A DNA stretch of 64,000 bases, taken from assembly GCA_000620205.1 (NCBI GenBank), contig JHVP01000019.1, positions 1 to 64,000 on the forward strand, in the 5' to 3' direction. Below the pieces are notes generated by a model. That model saw nothing but the letters and a program-made list of their open reading frames with translations. It did not search any database and was not told the DNA's origin. The translations under genes and the position numbers were made by a program. Below, one piece after another: positions 57,329 to 64,000 of this stretch. How positions within the stretch are numbered: position 1 is the first letter of the stretch; every line of letters begins with the position of its first letter. Origin of the DNA: Geodermatophilaceae bacterium URHA0031. Its GTDB lineage: Bacteria; Actinomycetota; Actinomycetes; Mycobacteriales; Geodermatophilaceae.

Positions 57329-59451
57329 GCGGCCGGGCGGAGGTGGGTGCCGTGAGCGAGAGCCGCACCGTGCTGGTGATCGACGACGACCCGGCCGTCC
57401 GGGACTGGATGCGGCGGATCTTCGGCCGGGCCGGGTACCGGGTCGTGCTCGCCGAGAGCGCAGCGGTCGGTGCCGTGCGCGCGGCCGACCGCCCGGACCT
57501 GGTCGTCTGCGACGTGCACCTGCCGGACGCCAGCGGGCTGGACCTCTCCTCCCGGCTGCGGGGTGACCCGCGGACGGCGGACATCCCGATCCTGCACGTG
57601 AGCGCGGTGCGGGTGGCCCCGCGCGACCGGGCGGCCGGGCTGCGTGCCGGTGCCGACGCCTACCTGGTCTCACCGACCGATCCCGACGAGCTGCTGGCGG
57701 TGGCCGGTGCGCTGCTGCGGGCGCGGACCGCGGAGAAGACGTCCCGGCAGGCCCTGGAGCGGCTGGTCCGGCTGCACGAGGCGGCCGCGGCGCTGGCCCG
57801 GGCCACGACCCCCGAGGCCATCACCGCCTACCTGGCCACCGCGGTCCCGGACTCCTTCGGGGCGGCGGGGGTCGAGGTCGCCGTGCTCTCCGCGGACGGA
57901 GCGGCGCTCGAGCTCGTCGGCACCGAGCCGCCCGGTACCCCGCGCCGTCGGATCCCGCTGGACCGGACGACGCCGTTGGGGCGCGCGGTCAGCGACCAGA
58001 CCCCGGTCGTCGTCACCGCGCGGGCGCAGCGGCAGGCGGAGTTCCCGGCCCTGGGCGAGCAGGACGCCGGCCTCGAGGCCGGCCTGGACCTCCCGTTGTG
58101 CGGGGCGGACGGGGAGGCGCTCGGTGGGCTGAGCGTCCGGTTCGCGCGAGCCGGTCCGCTCCCGCCGGGGCTGCTGGAGGACCTGCGGTCGCTGGGCGAC
58201 GCGGCCGGCCAGGCGCTCCAGCGCGCGCAGCTGGACACCGCCGAGCGGGCCAGCCGACACCGGCTGGAGGCGCTGCAGGACCTGACCGGCGCGCTGTCCC
58301 GGGCGCCGGACCGCCCGGCTGTCGCTGCGGCGACGCTCCGGCACGCGCTCGCCCCGCTGCGCGCGGACGCGGGCACGCTGGTCGCACCGCAGGGCGGGCA
58401 GAGCTGGCACCTGCTCGCCGCGCTGGCCGACGTCCTGGCCGCCGGCGGCCCGCCGCCGGCCGGCCTGTGGACCGGGAGCACCGAGCAGCTGTCGCTGTTC
58501 TCCCCGGTGCTGGCCGACCAGCTGGCCGATGCCGGGCACCGGGTCTGGTGTGTCGTGCCGGTGCTGGCCGGTGGGCTGGAGCTCGGGGCGCTGTGCCTCA
58601 GCCGGCGGGCGCCGACCCCCTTCACCGAGGACGAGCAGGAGTTCGCACGCACGGTGGCCCAGCACGTGGGCGACGCCCTGCTCCGCGCCCAGGCGGTCGA
58701 CCGGGAGCGCGAGGCGTTCCTGCGTCTGCAGCAGCGGTTGCTACCCCGCCAGCTGCCGCAACCACCGGGCTGGTCGCTGGTGGCGCGGTACCGCCCGGCG
58801 GAGGACGGCAGCACGGTGGGGGGTGACTGGTACGACGCCGTCCTCGGGCCGGACCGGGCGCTCACCCTGCTCATCGGGGACGTCGCCGGGCACGGCACGG
58901 ACGCCGCGGCCGCGATGAGCCAGCTGCGGCACTCGCTGCACGCCTGCCTGGCGCTCGGGACCGCCCCCGAGGTCGCGGTCAGCCTGCTCAACCGGATCCT
59001 CGCCGTCGAGGGCGACGTGTCCTTCGCCACGCTGCTGTCGGTCACCGTGCACCCCGACGGCACCGGCCTCACGGTGGTCAGCGCCGGTCACCCGCCGGCC
59101 TTGCTGATGACCGGCGACGGCCGGGTCGAGCCGGTGGAGGCGCCGCCCAACCGGCCGCTGGGCGTCACCCGCGACTGGCAGTACCGCTCGGTGACCCGGT
59201 CCTGCCCGCCGGGATCGACCTTCCTGCTCTACACCGACGGGCTGATCGAGCGCTCGGGGGAGGACCTGGACGCCGGGTTGGCCCGGCTGGTGCGGGCCGT
59301 GCCCGGCCACCCGGAGGTCCAGCCCGGCGGCCTGGAGGCGGTCGCGGACGCCGTCCTGCGCCGCTGCGCGAGCTCGTCGGACGACTCCGCGCTGCTGCTC
59401 GCGCAGCACCGGGACTCGTCGCTGCCGGCGTCCGGGCGCCGGGCCGGCTAG
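57325..59451 (+). CDS. REC-GAF-GAF-SpoIIE (PP2C) phosphatase
   Basis: A 708-residue protein. REC domain at 14-130 with VIDDDPAVRD, Asp63 in VVCDVHLPD and Ser93, but Ser116 replaces the usual Lys in LVSPTD. Two GAF domains follow (about 150-290 and 300-455), then a SpoIIE PP2C domain with GGDWYDAVL, IGDVAGHGTDAAAAM, SAGHPPALL and LLYTDGLIERS and a final DDSALLL. It would remove phosphate from STAS antagonists. The operon suggests that phytochrome or the small regulator controls it. GTG start overlaps the regulator stop by four bases. Confidence 0.88.
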   Translation: MSGRAEVGAVSESRTVLVIDDDPAVRDWMRRIFGRAGYRVVLAESAAVGAVRAADRPDLVVCDVHLPDASGLDLSSRLRGDPRTADIPILHVSAVRVAPRDRAAGLRAGADAYLVSPTDPDELLAVAGALLRARTAEKTSRQALERLVRLHEAAAALARATTPEAITAYLATAVPDSFGAAGVEVAVLSADGAALELVGTEPPGTPRRRIPLDRTTPLGRAVSDQTPVVVTARAQRQAEFPALGEQDAGLEAGLDLPLCGADGEALGGLSVRFARAGPLPPGLLEDLRSLGDAAGQALQRAQLDTAERASRHRLEALQDLTGALSRAPDRPAVAAATLRHALAPLRADAGTLVAPQGGQSWHLLAALADVLAAGGPPPAGLWTGSTEQLSLFSPVLADQLADAGHRVWCVVPVLAGGLELGALCLSRRAPTPFTEDEQEFARTVAQHVGDALLRAQAVDREREAFLRLQQRLLPRQLPQPPGWSLVARYRPAEDGSTVGGDWYDAVLGPDRALTLLIGDVAGHGTDAAAAMSQLRHSLHACLALGTAPEVAVSLLNRILAVEGDVSFATLLSVTVHPDGTGLTVVSAGHPPALLMTGDGRVEPVEAPPNRPLGVTRDWQYRSVTRSCPPGSTFLLYTDGLIERSGEDLDAGLARLVRAVPGHPEVQPGGLEAVADAVLRRCASSSDDSALLLAQHRDSSLPASGRRAG

Positions 59452-60275
59452 CGCTGGACGTCCGCGGCGGCGCGGACGCGGAGGCGCTCCTGCAGGAAAG
59501 CCGTCACCTGGGCCCGCGCCTCGTGCGTCGGGTGCCCGGGGGTGTCGACGTCCTTGCTGGTCAGCACCATGTGCTCGTTCCTGCCGATGCCGGCGGCGTT
59601 GCCGGGCCGCGAGTTCAGCGCGACCGGCAGCCAGCCGTCACCGAAGGCGGCGCGCAGCGAGCGGAACCGGTCGGTGGGTGAGGCGCTGTCCTCGCTGAAG
59701 CGCAAGCCCATCAGGCACAGCCCCTCGGTCTGCACCCGCGTGGAGATGGCGTCCCGCTCCCGGTCGGACATGCCGATGTCCCGGCGCCGCCCGGCGGTGA
59801 CCGGGAACGGCAGCGACGGCTGGCTGGCCACCGGCGCGAGGACGACGGGGTCGACCGCCGACGCGAGGGCGAAGCCGCCGCTGAAGCACATGCCGATGAC
59901 GCCGACGCCGGGGCCGCCCACCCGGTCGTGCACCCGGCGGGCGACGGCCCGCACGTACTCGGCGACCGGCCGGTCGGCCCGCTTGGCGAAGGCGCGGAAC
60001 TCCCGGCTGATGCAGGCCGAGGCGAAGCTGCGCGCCGCGTAGCCGGGGGACATCGGCCGGCCGGGGTCACCGAACAGCGAGATGACGGTGACGGTGAACC
60101 CGGCTCCGACCAGGTGGTCGGCCAGTCCCATCACCTCGGGCGTCAGGCCGGGGATCTCGGGCAGCAGCACGACGCCGGGCCCGGACCCGCGGGTGTAGAG
60201 GTCGTGGGTGATGCCGGCGTTGGTGAAGGACTCGGTGGCCCAGCCGGCGACTACGGACGATGACGGCTCTGTCAT
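59448..60275 (-). CDS. Dienelactone hydrolase-family protein
   Basis: A 275-residue alpha/beta-hydrolase. The nucleophile elbow VGVIGMCFSGGFALASAVDP near residue 125 uses Cys (G-x-C-x-G-G), as in dienelactone hydrolase, rather than Ser. VVLLPEIPGLTPEVMGLADHLVGAGFTVTVISLFG near 35 is the usual oxyanion/strand region and the catalytic His should lie in TPGHPTHEAR. ATG start. Its stop shares a CTAG with the stop of the phosphatase, so the converging genes overlap by three bases. Substrate not known. Confidence 0.82.
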   Translation of the reverse strand: MTEPSSSVVAGWATESFTNAGITHDLYTRGSGPGVVLLPEIPGLTPEVMGLADHLVGAGFTVTVISLFGDPGRPMSPGYAARSFASACISREFRAFAKRADRPVAEYVRAVARRVHDRVGGPGVGVIGMCFSGGFALASAVDPVVLAPVASQPSLPFPVTAGRRRDIGMSDRERDAISTRVQTEGLCLMGLRFSEDSASPTDRFRSLRAAFGDGWLPVALNSRPGNAAGIGRNEHMVLTSKDVDTPGHPTHEARAQVTAFLQERLRVRAAADVQR

Positions 60276-60425
60276 CGGCTGATCGTGGAGCATCCGGGCC
60301 GATCGGTCGAGTCCCCCGTCCGGATGTGTCCGCGGAGCCGGTCGGGTGGCGATGACTTCGCCGCTCCTGGCACGTCTGCAGTGCAGGGCCGCTGACCGGC
60401 GGCGGCCGCTGCCCCGGAGGTCGCC

Positions 60426-61049
60426 ATGCGCCCGCTCGTCCTCACCGAGTTCCTCACCCTCGACGGCGTCGCCCAGGCGCCGGGCGGCCCGGAGGAGGAC
60501 GCCTCGGGTGGCTTCCGCCACGGCGGCTGGCTCGTGCCGCACTACGACGAGGTGATGGACCAGCAGGTGATCGCGTGGTTCGCCGGTGCCCAGGACTTCC
60601 TGCTCGGCCGCGGTACCTATGAGATCTTCGCCGCCTGGTGGCCGAAGGCGCCCACCGAGGACGACCCGATCGCGCGGGCCCTCAACGCCCTGCCCAAGCA
60701 CGTCGCCTCGCGCACCCTGCGGTCGGTGGACTGGGACGGCGCCCGGCTGATCGAGGGCGACGTCGCCGACGCCGTCCGGGCGCTCACGGCCGAGGACGGT
60801 GGCGAGCTGCAGGTGCACGGCAGCCCGGTGCTGGCCCAGACCCTGCTCGCCGCCGACCTGGTCGACGAACTGCGGCTGATCGTCTTCCCGGTCACGCTCG
60901 GCTCGGGCAAGCCGCTGTTCGGTGCGGGCACGCTGCCCCGCACCTGGCGGCTGACGGCGTCGTCGGTCACCGGGACCGGGGCACTGGTCCTCACCTACCA
61001 GCGGGCCGGCGAGGTCGACACCGGGACGATGACCCCCGAGCAGGTCTGA
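60426..61049 (+). CDS. Dihydrofolate reductase-like (RibD C-terminal domain) protein
   Basis: A 207-residue protein of the RibD-C fold: LVLTEFLTLDGVAQAPGG, DFLLGRGTYEIFAAWW near residue 58, KHVASRTL, LQVHGSPVLAQTLLAADLVDELRLIVFPVTLGSGKPLFGAG near 125. It is the third paralogue in the window and the most divergent. It has the common PGGPEED insert after the first strand. A GGAGG five bases before the ATG is a strong ribosome site. NADPH-dependent reduction is expected, but the substrate is unknown. Confidence 0.83.
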   Translation: MRPLVLTEFLTLDGVAQAPGGPEEDASGGFRHGGWLVPHYDEVMDQQVIAWFAGAQDFLLGRGTYEIFAAWWPKAPTEDDPIARALNALPKHVASRTLRSVDWDGARLIEGDVADAVRALTAEDGGELQVHGSPVLAQTLLAADLVDELRLIVFPVTLGSGKPLFGAGTLPRTWRLTASSVTGTGALVLTYQRAGEVDTGTMTPEQV

Positions 61050-61071
61050 GCTCGGTCGGCTCTTGCCCGGG

Positions 61072-61147
61072 TCGGGTCGACCCGGCTGGGGCGGGGTGGA
61101 GCCGGGTGCGCACGCGGCTCCACCTCCCCTGGCCCGGGTCGACCCGA
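61072..61147. terminator. 76-bp near-perfect palindrome (family A) between convergent genes
   Basis: The arms TCGGGTCGACCCGG and, further in, GGTGGAGCCG pair across the centre GTGCGCAC at 61106-61113. About 30 of 38 positions match after allowing one or two shifts. Its inner part GGAGCCGGGTGCGCACGCGG resembles GAGCCGCGTCCGCACGCGG at 18593-18613. It lies just 3 bases before the converging MarR stop. Confidence 0.72.
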
Positions 61148-61149
61148 GG

Positions 61150-61566
61150 TCAGTCGGTCAGCGCGCGCAGGATCCGGGCCAGCTCGGCGCGGTCGGCCGC
61201 CGACAGCCGGCCGAACAGCTCCTGCGCGTCGGCCGCGCGGGCGTCGTCCACCTCGCGCTGGACCCGCCGGCCGGCCTCGGTGACGGTGAGCACCACGGCC
61301 CGCCGGTCGGTCGGATCGGCCGCGCGCTCCACCAGGCCGCGTTCCTGCAGCCCGTCGGCGACCTCGGTCGCCGACCGCGGCGCGATCCGCAGCGCCTCGG
61401 CGAGCTCGGACAGCCGGACGCCGTCCCCCGAGCCGACCACCCGCAGCGCCCGCGCCTGGTGCGGGGAGAGGTCCCAGGGGGCGAGCACGGCGCCGAACCG
61501 GCGGCGCAGCGTCCGCGCGGCCCGCATCAGCAGGTCGCCGAGGGCCGCCGTCCCGTCGTCGGTCAT
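61150..61566 (-). CDS. MarR-family regulator
   Basis: A 138-residue winged-helix repressor. DLSPHQARALRVVGSGDGVRLSELAEALRIAPRSATEVADGLQERGLVERAADPTDRRAVVLTVTEAGR includes the recognition helix and the wing with D-x-R. It diverges from an ABC exporter gene and the 77-bp space holds a perfect 12-bp inverted repeat, so it very likely represses both itself and the exporter. The release ligand is probably a substrate of the pump. Confidence 0.88.
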   Translation of the reverse strand: MTDDGTAALGDLLMRAARTLRRRFGAVLAPWDLSPHQARALRVVGSGDGVRLSELAEALRIAPRSATEVADGLQERGLVERAADPTDRRAVVLTVTEAGRRVQREVDDARAADAQELFGRLSAADRAELARILRALTD

Positions 61567-61586
61567 GCGGGAATGGTAGCGCTGAC

Positions 61587-61619
61587 GGTGAGGTTACCAC
61601 ACCGTGAGGTAACCTCACC
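61587..61619. promoter_or_regulatory. MarR operator (perfect 12-bp inverted repeat)
   Basis: GGTGAGGTTACC (61587-61598) and GGTAACCTCACC (61608-61619) are exact inverted repeats with a nine-base spacer, in the space between the MarR and ABC exporter starts. Each half also repeats as GTGAGGTWACC in direct orientation. It is a clear dimer or double-dimer site for the adjacent repressor. Confidence 0.8.
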
Positions 61620-61643
61620 ATCTATCCGAGAAGGGGTGGTCGC

Positions 61644-63479
61644 TTGGACGACAACACCGTGCAGGGCCGTGGGGGCGGAGGCCGCAGCAACGGCCGACCG
61701 GACCCGGCCGACAAGGCCCAGCTCGAGCGCTCGCCCGTCCGCTGGAGCCGCGTCGCCGGGCTGTTCCGCCCGTTCCGCTGGCAGCTCACCCTGGTGGTCG
61801 CGCTGATCGTGGCCTCCTCGGCCATCGCGCTGGCCACCCCGTTCCTCGTCCGGCTGGTCATCGACGAGGCCCTCCCGAAGCAGGACGTGCGGCTGCTCGC
61901 CTGGGCCGTCGCCGGCATGGTCGCCGTCACCGCGGTGACCGCCGTCCTCGGCGTGCTGCAGACCTGGCTGTCCACGACCGTCGGCCAGCACGTCATGCAC
62001 GGCCTGCGGACGTCGGTCTTCGCCCACCTGCAGCGCCAGTCGCTGGGCTTCTTCACCCGCACCAAGGGCGGCGAGGTGCAGTCGCGGCTGACCAACGACA
62101 TCGGCGGCATGCAGTCGGTGGTCACCTCGACCGCCACGTCCTTCGCCTCCAACGCGACGACGGTCGTCGGCACGGCCGTGGCCATGGCCGCGCTGAGCTG
62201 GCGGCTGTCCCTGCTCTCCCTCGTGGTCCTGCCGCCGGCCATCTGGCTGACCCGCAAGGTGGCGCGGATGCGGCGCACCATCACCGCGCAGCGCCAGCGG
62301 TACCTCGCCGACCTGAACACCCAGGTCGAGGAGGGCCTCAGCGTCAGTGGCGTGCTGCTCGGCAAGACCCTCGGCGCCGGTCCCGCGCAGTCCCGCCGCT
62401 TCGCCGGGACGTCGGACGACCTGGTCGGGCTCGAGGTCCGCTCCCAGCTCGCCGGCCGCTGGCGGATGGCCACCATGAGCATCGTGTTCGCCGGCATCCC
62501 CGCGCTGATCTACCTGGCCGCCGGCCTGCCGGCGACGTCGGGCGGCATGACCATCGGCACGCTGGTCGCGTTCACCGCGCTGCAGGGCACCCTGTTCCGC
62601 CCGCTGATGGGGCTGCTGGACATCGGCGTCGCGCTGACCGCGTCGATGGCCCTGTTCAGCCGGGTGTTCGAGTACCTCGACCTGCCGGTCGACATCGACG
62701 ACCCCGCGCACCCGGTCCCGCTGGCCGACGTCCGCGGTGAGGTCCGCTTCGAGCACGTCGGCTTCCGCTACGACGACGGCCACCGCGCCGCGCTGGACGA
62801 CGTCGACCTCGCCGTACCCGCTGGTGCCACGCTCGCGCTGGTGGGTGAGACCGGCTCGGGCAAGAGCACCCTGGCCTCGCTGGTGGCCCGGCTCAACGAC
62901 CCGACGACCGGCCGGGTGACCATCGACGGCGTCGACGTCCGGGACGTGGCGCTCGCCGACCTGGCCCGGGTGGTCGGCGTCGTCTCCCAGGAGACCTACC
63001 TGCTGCACGGCACCATCCGGGAGAACCTGCGGCACGCCCGGCCCGACGCCACCGACGCGGAGATGGTCGACGCCGCCCGCCGGGCCCAGGTGCACGGCGT
63101 GATCGCGGCGCTGCCCGATGGCTACGACACCGTGGTCGGCGCGCGCGGGCACCGGTTCTCCGGCGGGGAGAAGCAGCGGCTGGCCATCGCCCGCACGCTG
63201 CTCCGCGACCCGCGGGTGCTGGTGCTCGACGAGGCGACCAGCGCGCTGGACAACACGACCGAGCGCGCGGTGCAGGCCGCGCTGGACGAGGCGAGCCGTG
63301 GCCGGACGACGATCACCATCGCCCACCGGCTCTCCACCGTCCGGGACGCCGACCTGATCGCCGTCCTCTCGCACGGCCGGGTCGTCGAGCAGGGCACCCA
63401 CGACGAGCTGCTGGCCCTCGACGGGCGCTACGCCGAGCTGGCCGGAGCCGCCGAGCGCGAGTCCGTGCTCGCCGGCTGA
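61644..63479 (+). CDS. ABC multidrug-type exporter (fused TM-ATPase)
   Basis: A 611-residue half-transporter that would act as a homodimer. Residues 30-340 form a six-helix exporter domain with the coupling pattern LRTSVFAHLQRQSLGFFTRTKGGEVQSRLTNDIGGMQSVV. The ATPase has Walker A GETGSGKST near 408, Q-loop SQETYLLHGTIRENL, signature FSGGEKQRL near 510, Walker B VLVLDEATSALDN and switch His IAHRLST. The TTG start has GAGAAGGGG upstream; no better codon is available. The MarR gene and its operator indicate induction by a toxic substrate. Confidence 0.88.
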   Translation: MDDNTVQGRGGGGRSNGRPDPADKAQLERSPVRWSRVAGLFRPFRWQLTLVVALIVASSAIALATPFLVRLVIDEALPKQDVRLLAWAVAGMVAVTAVTAVLGVLQTWLSTTVGQHVMHGLRTSVFAHLQRQSLGFFTRTKGGEVQSRLTNDIGGMQSVVTSTATSFASNATTVVGTAVAMAALSWRLSLLSLVVLPPAIWLTRKVARMRRTITAQRQRYLADLNTQVEEGLSVSGVLLGKTLGAGPAQSRRFAGTSDDLVGLEVRSQLAGRWRMATMSIVFAGIPALIYLAAGLPATSGGMTIGTLVAFTALQGTLFRPLMGLLDIGVALTASMALFSRVFEYLDLPVDIDDPAHPVPLADVRGEVRFEHVGFRYDDGHRAALDDVDLAVPAGATLALVGETGSGKSTLASLVARLNDPTTGRVTIDGVDVRDVALADLARVVGVVSQETYLLHGTIRENLRHARPDATDAEMVDAARRAQVHGVIAALPDGYDTVVGARGHRFSGGEKQRLAIARTLLRDPRVLVLDEATSALDNTTERAVQAALDEASRGRTTITIAHRLSTVRDADLIAVLSHGRVVEQGTHDELLALDGRYAELAGAAERESVLAG

Positions 63480-63484
63480 GACGA

Positions 63485-63521
63485 CGACGGCCGCCGTCCC
63501 GACGCGGGACGACGGCCGTCG
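63485..63521. terminator. 17-bp-stem hairpin between convergent genes
   Basis: CGACGGCCGCCGTCCCG and CGGGACGACGGCCGTCG pair with one mismatch around ACG. It follows the exporter stop by six bases and precedes the converging SDR stop. Confidence 0.7.
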
Positions 63522-63527
63522 CGGTGC

Positions 63528-64000
63528 TCAGCCCTGGGCGAGCTTCGACACGTGCTCCCACTCGCGCCACTCGGCCAGCCGGGACTCGTAGTCGCGGGTG
63601 GCGATGCCCAGCGGGCCGTCACCGAAGAAGACCCGCAGCGGCGGGTTCTCCGCGTCCACGATCTGCAGCACGGCGGCGGCGCTGGCCGTCGGGTCGCCCG
63701 GCGTGGCCACCCGGGCCTTGCGCTGCTCGGCGGCCTTCTCCCGGTAGGCGTCGTAGGCCGGGTTCGGCTGCGCGTGCTTGGCCGAGGCGCCGCCCCAGTC
63801 GGTGGAGAAGCCGCCCGGCTCGATGAGCGTGACCTTGATGCCGAAGTCGGCGACCTCGGCGGCCAGCGACTGGCTGAACGCCTCGAGGGCCCACTTGGAG
63901 GCGTTGTAGATGCCGATGTTCGGGAACGCGGAGATCCCGCCGATGCTGGACACCTGCAGGACGTGCCCGGACCCCTGCGCGCGCAGGTACGGCAGCGCCG
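63528..64000 (-). CDS. Short-chain dehydrogenase/reductase (5' part outside window)
   Basis: The visible 157 C-terminal residues of an SDR, coming from beyond the right edge. GSGHVLQVSSIGGISAFPNIGIYNASKWALEAFSQSLAAE gives the catalytic Ser and the Y-N-A-S-K motif. FGIKVTLIEPGGFSTDWGG and the tail LRVFFGDGPLGIATRDYESRLAEWREWE are typical of the oxidoreductases close to YusZ/short-chain type with long C-termini. The nucleotide-binding N-terminus is not visible. Substrate unknown. Confidence 0.83.
   Translation of the reverse strand, partial: ALPYLRAQGSGHVLQVSSIGGISAFPNIGIYNASKWALEAFSQSLAAEVADFGIKVTLIEPGGFSTDWGGASAKHAQPNPAYDAYREKAAEQRKARVATPGDPTASAAAVLQIVDAENPPLRVFFGDGPLGIATRDYESRLAEWREWEHVSKLAQG

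Noticed and set aside
1-64000. tRNA, rRNA, prophage, transposase or integrase genes
   Set aside because: Read on both strands for conserved tRNA arms (GGTTCGA-type) and transposase or integrase motifs; none convincing was found. GGTTCGAG at 17281 belongs to the TPP riboswitch.

Overview
The window is a chromosomal stretch of a very high-GC Gram-positive actinobacterium. The DNA has about three-quarters G+C, GTG starts are common, and promoters often place a TANNNT -10 box 6 to 8 bases before the start codon (leaderless mRNAs). A chaplin-like surface protein ends in an LAxTG sortase signal, and there are many SpoIIE/RsbW/STAS partner-switching proteins. My best guess is the Geodermatophilaceae (Geodermatophilus, Blastococcus, Modestobacter), but this rests on gene content and was not tested by alignment. 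About 70 protein genes are supported. I saw no rRNA, tRNA, CRISPR array, prophage or intact insertion sequence.

Layout. 0-9 kb: an AidB-type flavoprotein, a NYN nuclease, a PRC-barrel protein, a polynucleotide-kinase-like ATPase next to a duplicated repeat element, an RsbW-like ATPase, a nucleoside hydrolase and a gamma-glutamyltransferase-like enzyme. 9-14.4 kb: a GAF/PAS/SpoIIE phosphatase facing an RsbW-like protein, then an ABC ATPase with its membrane partner. 14.4-17.4 kb: a TPP-riboswitch-controlled ECF transporter (YkoE-YkoD-YkoC type, thiamine-precursor uptake), then a decayed sedolisin relic. 17.8-30.3 kb: mixed metabolism, including FabG, a BNR-repeat secreted protein, an Nramp metal transporter behind a DtxR/MntR-like box, a stand-alone ClpP, a PLP decarboxylase, an MBL-fold protein, a thioesterase and a rhodanese. 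30.4-32.1 kb: a GntR regulator overlapping ACC deaminase, with a clear operator. 32.1-34.2 kb: two cell-surface repeat proteins, one chaplin-like and interrupted by a one-base frameshift. 34.3-41.3 kb: hydrolase, oxidoreductases, two methyltransferases, and a chemoreceptor behind a flagellar-type promoter. 41.3-44.9 kb: a uric-acid degradation cluster (uricase, HIU hydrolase, OHCU decarboxylase) with a phosphoribosyltransferase and an aldolase-like protein. 45-49.7 kb: a MEDS-HATPase regulator, STAS antagonist, MarR and NUDIX proteins, and a truncated flavin reductase. 49.7-53.8 kb: a hydantoinase A/B operon ending in a tiny acidic protein. 54.6-59.5 kb: a bacteriophytochrome kinase, response regulator and REC-GAF-SpoIIE phosphatase, all joined by 4-base stop/start overlaps. 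59.5-64 kb: a dienelactone hydrolase, a RibD-like reductase, and a MarR/ABC exporter pair sharing a perfect 12-bp inverted-repeat operator; an SDR gene runs off the end.

The strongest themes are as follows. (1) A light-sensing phosphorelay is fused in one operon to a PP2C output, among several other partner-switching proteins. (2) There is an elaborate set of long intergenic palindromes, mostly between convergent genes, in at least two sequence families. (3) Regulatory sites can be read directly: TPP riboswitch, MarR, GntR and DtxR-type operators, a sigma-28-like promoter and leaderless promoters. (4) Gene decay and duplication are visible (sedolisin and flavin-reductase relics, a repeat that changed a gene's 3' end, a frameshifted chaplin-like gene). 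Product names come from remembered family motifs; no database was searched.
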